A stretch of 64,000 bases of DNA from the NCBI GenBank assembly GCA_041397825.1, contig JAWKVX010000002.1, positions 744,001-808,000 on the forward strand, in the 5' to 3' direction. The position numbers were made by a program, and so were the translations under genes. Positions 44,016 to 51,459 of this stretch are shown one piece after another. Below the pieces are notes generated by a model, which did no database searches, was not told the DNA's origin, and saw only the letters and a list, made by a program, of their open reading frames with translations. This DNA comes from JANNSX01 sp041397825 (GTDB taxonomy: Bacteria > Pseudomonadota > Alphaproteobacteria > Rhizobiales > Hyphomicrobiaceae). The stretch's first letter is position 1. The number at the start of each line of letters is the position of its first letter.

Positions 44016-44951
44016 CTACGACCGCCGCGAGGCCATGAAACGCGCCGCCTCGGCGAGCGCATCGGCAGGACCGCCGAGGGGCGCGAGGGCCGCGAGCGAC
44101 TCGGCCACGGCCGCCTCGAGTCGCCGACGCGCCTCGGTTGGTCCGAGCAGTCCGACAAGCGTCGCCTTGCCAGCCGCCCCGTCCTTGGCCGCTTTCTTGC
44201 CTATGACCTCGGTCTCGCCCTCGGCATCCAGCAGATCGTCGGAGATCTGGAAAGCAAGGCCAAGCGCCGTCGCATAGTCGGCAAGCGCTTGCCGCTCGGC
44301 CGGGTCGGCCCCACCGACAATCGCTCCCATCTCGACGGCGGCGCGGATGAGCGCGCCCGTCTTCATGGCCTGCAATGTCTCGATGTCGCGCTGGGCGAGT
44401 TGGCGCGGCTGACGATCTTTGGGAGCCACGTAGGCTCCATCCGGCCCGTAGCGCCCCTCGGCCGCGAGGTCGTGGGTCTGGCCGCCGGCCATGCCGGTGC
44501 CGCCTGCCGCCTTCGCCAAGACCAGGATCAGCTCCGCCCTCACGGCTGGATCGGCGATGAGGACGGGTCGGGCCAGGATCTCGAAGGCCATTGTGAGCAG
44601 CGTATCGCCGGCAAGGATCGCGGTCGCCTCGTCGAAGGCGCGATGGACGGTCGGAGCGCCACGCCTCAAGTCGTCATTGTCCATCGCCGGCAGGTCGTCG
44701 TGGATCAGCGAGTAACAATGCACGAGCTCGACGGCTGCCGCTGCATCGAGCGCCTCGGCTGGCGGCCTGCCGAGCAGCGCCGCCGTCTCGATCACCAGGA
44801 ATGGCCGGAATCGCTTCCCGCCCCCGAGCACGCCGTGGCGCATGGCCTCGAGCAACCGCACCGGTACCTCTGGCCCCAGGCTGCCGAGCAACGCGTCAAG
44901 ATGCGTCTCGATGAGGTGTTGAGAGTCCGCCAGACGGGTCTCGAAGGACAT
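44016..44951 (-). CDS. ispA: Polyprenyl synthetase (farnesyl/geranylgeranyl diphosphate synthase)
   Basis: The 311-residue enzyme condenses IPP with allylic diphosphates. First Asp-rich motif: LIHDDLPAMDNDDLRRG; second: FQISDDLLDAEGE. GGKRFRPFLVIE and VHRAFDEATAILAGDTLL also fit. Residues before the first motif (HCYSLIHDD) resemble short-chain (C15) IspA enzymes, though product length cannot be proven. The start at 44951 is chosen over 45071, which gives an overlong N-terminus. It diverges from mtgA with about 175 bases between the chosen starts. Confidence 0.93.
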   Translation of the reverse strand: MSFETRLADSQHLIETHLDALLGSLGPEVPVRLLEAMRHGVLGGGKRFRPFLVIETAALLGRPPAEALDAAAAVELVHCYSLIHDDLPAMDNDDLRRGAPTVHRAFDEATAILAGDTLLTMAFEILARPVLIADPAVRAELILVLAKAAGGTGMAGGQTHDLAAEGRYGPDGAYVAPKDRQPRQLAQRDIETLQAMKTGALIRAAVEMGAIVGGADPAERQALADYATALGLAFQISDDLLDAEGETEVIGKKAAKDGAAGKATLVGLLGPTEARRRLEAAVAESLAALAPLGGPADALAEAARFMASRRS

Positions 44952-45126
44952 GGATTGGCCGTTTTCCGTGTGCTTTACCGCCCGTCCGTCCTGGGCCGAT
45001 CCTTGCATGGGAGGCTTAAGGCGCGATAATCGGATTACGAGGCGGCACGTGCCGCGGTTCCGGATCGCCATACAACAGTTGCGGGGTCAGGGAAAGCGCG
45101 TGGAGAGAGCCGAGGCCAGCACAGCC

Positions 45127-45924
45127 ATGAGAGGCGCGAATGGGGCGCCGTCGTCACCAGCCGGCGATGAGCCGACAATGGCTTTTGGGGGTGCCGGAAC
45201 GGCCATGGCACCGGAATCCGGCGGCCGCGCAATGACCCGCCGGCAAAGATTGCGTGCTGACTGGCCCTGGTCGCGGATCGGTCGTCTGGCCGGCCGGATC
45301 GCCGCTGGCATCGGCATCTTCTACCTGGCGCTCATCCTTGCCTATCGCGTCATCAACCCCCCATTTTCGGTGCTGATGCTCGGCGACTGGCTGACGGGCG
45401 GATCGGTGACGCAGACCTGGGTGCCACTGAAGCAGATTTCGCCGAACCTCGTGAAGGCGGTGATCGCTTCCGAGGATGGCCGGTACTGCGAGCACTGGGG
45501 TGTCGATTGGGATGCGATGGCCGAGGCTTGGCGGGCGGGCAATCGCGGCGCCTCGACGATCCCGATGCAGACCTCGAAAAACCTGTTTCTTGGCTCCAGC
45601 CGGACCTATGTGCGCAAAGCGCTCGAGATTCCGTTCAGCTATGCGACCACCGTCATTTGGGGCAAGCGTCGGACCATGGAACTCTATCTCAACATCGCCG
45701 AATGGGGCCCTGGCATCTACGGTGCCGAGGCTGCCGCCCGCTACCACTTCAAGACCTCCGCCGCCAACTTGTCGCGCCAGCAGGCCTCGTTGCTCGCCGC
45801 CTCGCTTCCCAATCCGTACAAGCGCAAGGCCGGCAAGCCTGGCCCGAAGACGCGGGGCCAGGCGGCAAGGGTCTCCAAACGCCTGCCGGGAGCAGATGAG
45901 TACGCGGGTTGCGTGCTGGACTAA
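45127..45924 (+). CDS. mtgA: Monofunctional biosynthetic peptidoglycan glycosyltransferase
   Basis: This 265-residue GT51 enzyme polymerises lipid II into glycan strands. It has a TM near residues 58-78 and the catalytic segment VIASEDGRYCEHWGVDWDAM (catalytic Glu), followed by GASTIPMQTSKNLFL, a second Glu in ELYLNIAEWGPGIYGAEAAA, and LLAASLPNPYK. The C-terminal Lys/Arg tail is basic. The N-terminal end is uncertain: ATGs at 45127, 45178, 45205 and 45232 are all possible and none has a good ribosome-binding site. Neighbours (rpmF downstream, ispA upstream) match the usual Rhizobiales order. Confidence 0.9.
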   Translation: MRGANGAPSSPAGDEPTMAFGGAGTAMAPESGGRAMTRRQRLRADWPWSRIGRLAGRIAAGIGIFYLALILAYRVINPPFSVLMLGDWLTGGSVTQTWVPLKQISPNLVKAVIASEDGRYCEHWGVDWDAMAEAWRAGNRGASTIPMQTSKNLFLGSSRTYVRKALEIPFSYATTVIWGKRRTMELYLNIAEWGPGIYGAEAAARYHFKTSAANLSRQQASLLAASLPNPYKRKAGKPGPKTRGQAARVSKRLPGADEYAGCVLD

Positions 45925-45951
45925 GCCAGCCGCCGCAGCTGACCTCTGGTC

Positions 45952-45969
45952 AAGCCAAGGAATTGGCTT
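45952..45969 (+). terminator. Short intrinsic-type terminator after mtgA
   Basis: AAGCCAA (45952-45958) and TTGGCTT (45963-45969) form a perfect 7-base stem with a 4-base loop, followed by TTATAAG, 28 bases after the mtgA stop. The T-run is short. Confidence 0.4.
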
Positions 45970-46005
45970 TATAAGTCCGCCGACTTTGGCGCACCACGTG
46001 GGTTG

Positions 46006-46026
46006 CCCGGGAGTTCTGATCCCGGG
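46006..46026 (+). other. GC-rich hairpin upstream of rpmF
   Basis: CCCGGGA and TCCCGGG form a perfect 7-base stem with a 7-base loop, about 80 bases before the L32 start. It could end mtgA transcription or sit in the rpmF leader, where ribosomal-protein genes are often controlled. No T-run follows. Confidence 0.35.
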
Positions 46027-46106
46027 ACGCCAAGGATTTTATCCATAGATTTCCTGAGGTTGGCGCTAAGTGAGTGCCCGCGGGAGAAATAAGAGGCAAG
46101 ACCGAG

Positions 46107-46292
46107 ATGGCCGTTCCGAAAAAGAAGACCTCGCCCTCACGCCGTGGCATGCGGCGCTCCGCCGACGCCATCAAGGCCCCGGCCTATGTCGAGGACAAAG
46201 AGTCCGGCGAGCTTCGCCGTCCGCACCACATTGACCTCAAGAGCGGCAAATACCGTGGGCGCCAAATTCTTCCCGCCAAGGAAGAGTTCTAG
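46107..46292 (+). CDS. rpmF: 50S ribosomal protein L32
   Basis: This is a 61-residue, highly basic protein starting MAVPKKKTSPSRRGMRRSAD, the conserved L32 N-terminus, and ending GRQILPAKEEF. It is a structural protein of the large ribosomal subunit. The zinc-binding Cys set seen in some L32 forms is absent, so it is the Cys-free version typical of proteobacteria. AAGAGG lies upstream of the ATG at 46107. Confidence 0.97.
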   Translation: MAVPKKKTSPSRRGMRRSADAIKAPAYVEDKESGELRRPHHIDLKSGKYRGRQILPAKEEF

Positions 46293-46467
46293 GCCCTCGG
46301 CCGTCCCACCGTCATAGTTGGCCCGTCGCGATCGCCCGCCACCGGCTCCGCTGGGCTTGGCGGTTGGTTAACGTTCGGTGTATCTAGGCCTCGGATGGGG
46401 CGTGGTTCCGCCGTCGTCCGGCCCGTTCGAGAGGGGCCACCTGGGCAGAGCTACTCCGGAGGGAACG

Positions 46468-46929
46468 ATGTCGCTCAAAGCCATTCCACTGCTGATCCTC
46501 GCACTCATTCTGTACAATGCCATCGTCTTCGTCAGCAGCGGGACGCCCGACGAGATTTTCTACGGCAGCGCTGTCCTCGATACGGTCACGAACGCACCGC
46601 AGCGCGTCGGCTATCTGTTCCAGATCGGCATGCCCAATGGCGGCACATGGACGTTCTGGCTCGGCGATCTCATCATGTTCATCGCCCTGGTTCTGCTCGG
46701 CCTCGAGTTGATCAAGGCGACCTACACACGCGGCGCTGGCCTCGCCGACCAGGCGCTGTCCGTCATCGTGTTCGTGATCTTCCTGGTCGAGTTCCTGCTG
46801 GTCGAGCGGGCCTCGAGTTCGCTCTTTTTCCTCCTAACGGTGACATCGGCGCTTGACGTCATCATCGGCTCGATCGTCGGCATCCGCACGGCGCGCCGCG
46901 ATATTGGTTTCGGCAGCGCCGACCAGTAG
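46468..46929 (+). CDS. Hypothetical four-helix inner-membrane protein
   Basis: The 153-residue protein has four hydrophobic helices: ILALILYNAIVFVSSG, GDLIMFIALVLLGLELIKA, SVIVFVIFLVEFLLVE and FFLLTVTSALDVIIGSIVGI. The ATG at 46468 is fixed by GGAGGGAACG just before it. I do not recognise a family. The topology resembles small accessory membrane proteins found near alphaproteobacterial housekeeping genes. It is followed by a stem-loop. Confidence 0.7.
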   Translation: MSLKAIPLLILALILYNAIVFVSSGTPDEIFYGSAVLDTVTNAPQRVGYLFQIGMPNGGTWTFWLGDLIMFIALVLLGLELIKATYTRGAGLADQALSVIVFVIFLVEFLLVERASSSLFFLLTVTSALDVIIGSIVGIRTARRDIGFGSADQ

Positions 46930-46946
46930 GTGTCCAGTAAAGTCCG

Positions 46947-46985
46947 CCCCAGCCGATCCGCGAGACGGTCGTCGATCGGTTGGGG
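46947..46985 (+). terminator. Long stem-loop after the membrane-protein gene
   Basis: CCCCAGCCGATC (46947-46958) pairs with GATCGGTTGGGG (46974-46985), a 12-base stem with one G-T wobble and a 15-base loop. It lies 17 bases after the membrane-protein stop. There is no T-run, so it may be a factor-dependent terminator or an mRNA 3' stabiliser. Confidence 0.5.
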
Positions 46986-47154
46986 CTGATGCAACCCGAA
47001 ACCTGTTTGCTGTATGAATTCGGGGCTGAGAGCTCTGAATGTTGGCGGCTTCTTAACGCCTCGTTGCTAACCTCCTCGGTCGAGGTTTCTGGGTTCCGGG
47101 TTTCTCCAACAAGCTGTCAGCAGCACCGCCGAACCTTACGCGAGGGAGTGGCAC

Positions 47155-48987
47155 TTGAGCGGTCCGTCGAAGGCTGGCCCGAGCGGCACCGTGTTGGCTG
47201 AGGCGATACGTGCGGCGTCGCGGACGCATCGCGAGCCGGCCCCGCTGCGCCGGCTCGAAACGCCGCCAACCACGTCACAGGCTCCGCCACCGCTTCGCTT
47301 CGACATCGAAGCCACATTTTCCGCAGCAGGGGCCGTCGCCTTTGCCTGGGACATGCGTAGCGATCGCATGGCTTGGCAGCAGGGCGCGGCGAAGGCGCTG
47401 CACTTCGACGGCCGGCAGGGCATCGACACCGGTGCCGCTTACCATCTCAACATTGCAGCGAGTCACGCCGGCCGGCGCTACGACACGATCCGCACCGCAG
47501 CTCTCGGCGATCGTGGCGAGGGTTCGCCCTACCGGCTCGAGTATCCGGTCCTGCCCGAGGGCCGGCGCAGCCATCAGATCCTCTGGGTGGAGGAGAAGGG
47601 ACGTGCGTTCGCCGCCAAGGACGGTCAGCCGCTGGTGGCGCGCGGTTTCATCCATCCCATCGACGACCGGCGCCGGGAGGAGGAACGGCTTCGCTACCTT
47701 TCCGACCACGACGAGCAGACGGGATTGCCGAACTTGAGCCGGCTGACCGTCGCGATCGAGGACGCCCTGGCCCAGCACACGGTTGCCAATCGCCCGTTCG
47801 TGTTCCTGATGGTCGCCATCAAAAATCTCGGCCTCGTCAACGAGACTTTCGGCTTCGAGACCGGCAACGAGCTCATTCGCGCCGTCGCTCACCGCCTCGC
47901 TGCCGAGGTGAGGGGGGGCGACGTCATCGGCCGGTTCGCGGCCAACAAGTTCGGCGTCGTCGTGCATGGCTGCGATGCCGACGGGTTGCAGGCGGCTGCC
48001 AAGCGCTTGTCGAACGCCATACGGTCCAAGCCGATCGAGACACCGGCCTGCCGCATCGCCTCGACCGTCTCGATCGGAGCCGTGCAGGTCCCCGAGCATG
48101 CGCTCGTTGTCGGCGACATCTTCGGCTTCGCCCTCGACGCGCTCGATGAGTCGAAGACGGGGCGCGAGGACCGGCTCGTTATCTATACGCCCAACGCCCG
48201 GCGCGCCTCACGCCGTCGTCGCAACATCGAGATGGCGGACGCCATCATCGCTGCGCTTGACGAGCAGCGGATGCGCATCGCGTTGCAGCCGATCGTCGCG
48301 GCCGGCAGCGGCGAGGTCTCGTTCTATGAATGCCTGCTCCGGATGCAGCGAATCGACGGGGAGGTCGTCTCGGCTGGCGAGTTCATCCCGGTTGCCGAGC
48401 AGTTGGGTCTCAGCCGGTTGATCGATCACCGGGTGCTCGAGCTCAGTGTCGGCCTGCTCCGGCAGCAGCCGGAGCTGAAGCTCTCCTTCAACGTCTCGGG
48501 ATTGACGGCGGGGGACCACGACTGGCTTGTCGCGCTCGATCGGCTCATTGCCGGCGATCGCGCGCTCGCCTCGCGGCTGATCGTCGAGATCACAGAGACG
48601 GCGGCGATCCAGGACATCAACGAGAGCGTCGCCTTCGTCGACACCGTGAAAGAGCTGGGTTGCCGGGTCGCCATCGACGATTTCGGCGCCGGCTATACCT
48701 CGTTCCACAATCTGAAGCATCTCGGCGCCGACATGGTGAAGATCGACGGCACCTTCATCAAGAACCTCGCGACCGATCCGGCCGACAAGGTGTTTGTCGA
48801 GGCGCTGGTCCATTTGGCCCGCAGCTTCAAGATGGAGACGGTCGCCGAATGGGTCGGCGACCAGGCCAGCGTGGACATTCTGACGGGGATCGGCGTCGAC
48901 TTCCTGCAGGGCTTCCATTTCGGCCAGCCGAAGCTTGCGCTGTACGACGCCAGCGGATCCCCGAAAATCGTCAACGCCCGGGCCTGA
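47155..48987 (+). CDS. PAS-GGDEF-EAL protein, probable c-di-GMP phosphodiesterase (degenerate GGDEF)
   Basis: The 610-residue cytoplasmic protein starts at TTG with GGGAG 6 bases upstream. Order: PAS-like domain (about 50-170), GGDEF domain (about 185-345), EAL domain (about 360-600). The GGDEF signature is AANKF (262-266), so cyclase activity is very unlikely; it may bind GTP as an allosteric domain. The EAL part keeps the catalytic set: YECLLR (Glu392), N446, E478, DDFGAG (D508/D509), K529, E565 and Q585. It should hydrolyse c-di-GMP, and may be activated by GTP at the degenerate domain, as reported for some related proteins. Confidence 0.88.
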   Translation: MSGPSKAGPSGTVLAEAIRAASRTHREPAPLRRLETPPTTSQAPPPLRFDIEATFSAAGAVAFAWDMRSDRMAWQQGAAKALHFDGRQGIDTGAAYHLNIAASHAGRRYDTIRTAALGDRGEGSPYRLEYPVLPEGRRSHQILWVEEKGRAFAAKDGQPLVARGFIHPIDDRRREEERLRYLSDHDEQTGLPNLSRLTVAIEDALAQHTVANRPFVFLMVAIKNLGLVNETFGFETGNELIRAVAHRLAAEVRGGDVIGRFAANKFGVVVHGCDADGLQAAAKRLSNAIRSKPIETPACRIASTVSIGAVQVPEHALVVGDIFGFALDALDESKTGREDRLVIYTPNARRASRRRRNIEMADAIIAALDEQRMRIALQPIVAAGSGEVSFYECLLRMQRIDGEVVSAGEFIPVAEQLGLSRLIDHRVLELSVGLLRQQPELKLSFNVSGLTAGDHDWLVALDRLIAGDRALASRLIVEITETAAIQDINESVAFVDTVKELGCRVAIDDFGAGYTSFHNLKHLGADMVKIDGTFIKNLATDPADKVFVEALVHLARSFKMETVAEWVGDQASVDILTGIGVDFLQGFHFGQPKLALYDASGSPKIVNARA

Positions 48988-48992
48988 GCCCG

Positions 48993-49520
48993 TCAGGTCA
49001 GCGCGTCAAGCCGCAGTTGGGCAATGCGATGGACCTGGTCCAGAGCGGTCCGGAACTCGGCCGACGGTGTATTCCCGACCCGCCTCTCGAAAGCCTCGAG
49101 GATCTGGACCCGGTCCAGACCGCGTACGGCGATGATGAATGGGAAGCCAAATCGCTGCTGATAGGTCGCGTTCAGCTCCTGGAACCGCAGGAGCTCATCG
49201 GGTGAGCAGCGATCGAGCCCAGCCGAGGCTTGCTCGTGGGTCGAGTCCGTTGTGAGCTGTCCGGCGAGGGCAAGCCGGCCGGCAAGGTCCGGATGTGCCC
49301 TGAGGAGAGCAAGCCAGTCGGTCTCGGCGGCGGCCTCGACGATTCGCCGGAAGTGCGCTCCGAGACCTTCGGGGGTGTCGTCGCTCTCGTCGAGCCCGTC
49401 GTCATGCGCCGTCTCGGCGACCCACGGCGAATGCTCGTAGATGCCGCCGAACCTCTCGACGAAGGCGCGGCGCGACATGGATGACGGGCTTGGATCGAAG
49501 CGCCGGGATGAGGAGATCAT
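48993..49520 (-). CDS. uraD: OHCU decarboxylase (2-oxo-4-hydroxy-4-carboxy-5-ureidoimidazoline decarboxylase)
   Basis: The 175-residue enzyme decarboxylates OHCU to (S)-allantoin, the last step of urate-to-allantoin conversion. Conserved features: FVERFGGIYEHSPWVAE, LLRAHPDLAGRLALAGQLT (His active site), ELNATYQQRFGFPFIIAVRG and TALDQVHRIAQLRL. The start at 49520 has AAGGGTGG before it; ATG 49478 is an alternative. It diverges from uraH, which makes its substrate, and ends 5 bases from the converging GGDEF/EAL gene. Confidence 0.93.
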   Translation of the reverse strand: MISSSRRFDPSPSSMSRRAFVERFGGIYEHSPWVAETAHDDGLDESDDTPEGLGAHFRRIVEAAAETDWLALLRAHPDLAGRLALAGQLTTDSTHEQASAGLDRCSPDELLRFQELNATYQQRFGFPFIIAVRGLDRVQILEAFERRVGNTPSAEFRTALDQVHRIAQLRLDALT

Positions 49521-49611
49521 AGCCACCCTTATGTTGAGCTGCCCGCCTGCTGGCAAAGGCAGATCCCTCTTGCCGGGCGATGCAAAACCACTAGGCTGGC
49601 AGCTTACCGAC

Positions 49612-49983
49612 ATGACAGGGGAGACAGAAGTGGGTCGGCTCACAACCCATGTGCTGGATCTAGCTGCGGGAAAACCCGCCGCGGGATTGGCGCTGACACT
49701 TCTCGCTATCCGTGATGGCAAGAGCGTTGAAGTGGCCGAAGCGATGACCAATGCCGATGGTAGGATCGATAAACCCCTGCTGGAGGGCGCGTCGCTGCAG
49801 CCTGGAACCTACGAGCTACGCTTCCAGGCGGGGACCTACTTCGACCGTCAGGGTCTGGAGCTACCCGAGCCCAAATTTCTCGATGAGGTCGTGCTTCGCT
49901 TCGGCATCGCCAGTGCCGATCAGCATTACCACGTACCGCTTTTGCTTTCGCCCTTCGGCTATTCCACCTATCGCGGCAGCTAG
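49612..49983 (+). CDS. uraH: 5-hydroxyisourate hydrolase (transthyretin-like)
   Basis: The 123-residue enzyme hydrolyses 5-hydroxyisourate to OHCU after urate oxidase. It has the N-terminal signature LTTHVLDLAAGKPAAGLAL (active-site His) and ends in YHVPLLLSPFGYSTYRGS, with the diagnostic C-terminal YRGS. The ATG at 49612 gives the standard length. Next gene xdhA starts 12 bases later, so the operon runs uraH-xdhABC-transporter-puuD-allA. Confidence 0.95.
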   Translation: MTGETEVGRLTTHVLDLAAGKPAAGLALTLLAIRDGKSVEVAEAMTNADGRIDKPLLEGASLQPGTYELRFQAGTYFDRQGLELPEPKFLDEVVLRFGIASADQHYHVPLLLSPFGYSTYRGS

Positions 49984-49995
49984 CGGGCGCGCAGG

Positions 49996-51459
49996 ATGAC
50001 CCGCAAGACACTCACTTTCGTGCTGAACGGCGAGATCGTCAGTCTCGACGACATCCGACCCACGACGACGCTCCTCAATTGGCTCCGCCGCGAGCGCCGC
50101 CTGACCGGCACGAAGGAGGGGTGTGCGGAAGGTGATTGTGGCGCCTGTACGGTCGCCGTGGCGGATCTCGCCGACCATGCGCCGAGGTATCGCGCCATGA
50201 ATGCCTGCATCCTGCTGATGCCGATGCTCGAGGGCAAGGCGATCAGGACTGTCGAGGGCATCGCTGATCGTGGCACGCCACATGACGTTCAGTTGGCGAT
50301 CGCGTCCGAGCATGCCTCGCAATGCGGTTTCTGCACGCCGGGCATCGTGATGTCTCTGTTTGCCGCGCGGCTCGATCCGCTGCGTGCGGATGGCCAGACC
50401 GTTGACGACGCGCTGGCCGGAAATCTTTGCCGGTGCACGGGCTACGGTCCGATCGTCGCGGCGGCCGGTCATGTGCTCGGCGGAACCGACGTCGTGGCGG
50501 ACAGAGGCCTCTGCGACTTCGATCTCGGGCGCGCGCGTGACATCGCCCATACCGGGACGATCGAGGTCAGCCGCGACGGCGAGACCATGTACGCTCCCGC
50601 TACGCTCGCCGAATTGGACCGCCTGACGACGCAATTCCCCGAAGCGCCGTTGATTGCGGGGGCGACAGATGCGGGTCTTTGGGTCACGAAGCAGCATCGG
50701 CCGCTACCGGCGACGATCTTCATCGGCCGCGTGGGCCAGTTGCGCGAGGTGAAGCCGCGCGACGGTCACATCGAGATCGGCGCCAACGTCACCTACACCC
50801 ATGCCGAGGCGCAGTTGGGCGCGCACTACCCCGATCTGGGCGAGTTGATGCGCCGTCTCGGCTCGCGGCAGGTGCGCAACTCGGCAACGATCGTCGGCAA
50901 CATTGCCAACGGCTCGCCGATCGGCGACATGCCGCCGGCGCTGATCGCTTTGGGGGCGCGACTCAAGCTTCGCAGAGGCGGCGCGACTCGCGAGATCGCG
51001 CTCCAGGACTTCTTCCTGGCCTACGGCAAGCAGGATCGTGCACCGGGCGAGTTCGTCGAAGCCGTCACCATCCCACTCGATGCCGCGCCGGACGATCTCG
51101 CCTGCTACAAGGTCTCCAAGCGGTTCGATCAAGACATCTCGGCGGTCTGTGGCTGCTTCAACATCAAGATCGAGAACGGGCATGTCAGGGCGGTGCGCAT
51201 CGCCTTCGGCGGCATGGCGGCGACGCCGAAGCGCGCAAAGGCCGTCGAGGTTGCGCTGATCGGCAAGGCCTGGAACGAGGCGGCGATCGAGGCGGCCGTC
51301 GCCAGCTTTGCCGACGACTATACGCCGATCAGCGACATGCGGGCCTCCGCGGAGTATCGTTTGCTCGTCGCGCAGAACCTGCTGCGCCGCTGCTACCACG
51401 AGCGCCAGCACGGCCTCGGTGAGACCCGGCTCGCCGGGAGGGGAGCCGCCTTCGCATGA
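49996..51459 (+). CDS. xdhA: Xanthine dehydrogenase small subunit (2Fe-2S and FAD)
   Basis: The 487-residue subunit passes electrons from the molybdenum centre to NAD. Two 2Fe-2S clusters: plant-type KEGCAEGDCGACTVAV (C43, C48, C51) and the CGFCTPG ... CRCTGYGPI pair. The FAD domain covers about residues 190-360, with LIAGATDAGLW, NSATIVGNIANGSPIGD. The C-terminal CO-dehydrogenase-like domain follows. It overlaps xdhB by ATGA. Confidence 0.95.
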   Translation: MTRKTLTFVLNGEIVSLDDIRPTTTLLNWLRRERRLTGTKEGCAEGDCGACTVAVADLADHAPRYRAMNACILLMPMLEGKAIRTVEGIADRGTPHDVQLAIASEHASQCGFCTPGIVMSLFAARLDPLRADGQTVDDALAGNLCRCTGYGPIVAAAGHVLGGTDVVADRGLCDFDLGRARDIAHTGTIEVSRDGETMYAPATLAELDRLTTQFPEAPLIAGATDAGLWVTKQHRPLPATIFIGRVGQLREVKPRDGHIEIGANVTYTHAEAQLGAHYPDLGELMRRLGSRQVRNSATIVGNIANGSPIGDMPPALIALGARLKLRRGGATREIALQDFFLAYGKQDRAPGEFVEAVTIPLDAAPDDLACYKVSKRFDQDISAVCGCFNIKIENGHVRAVRIAFGGMAATPKRAKAVEVALIGKAWNEAAIEAAVASFADDYTPISDMRASAEYRLLVAQNLLRRCYHERQHGLGETRLAGRGAAFA

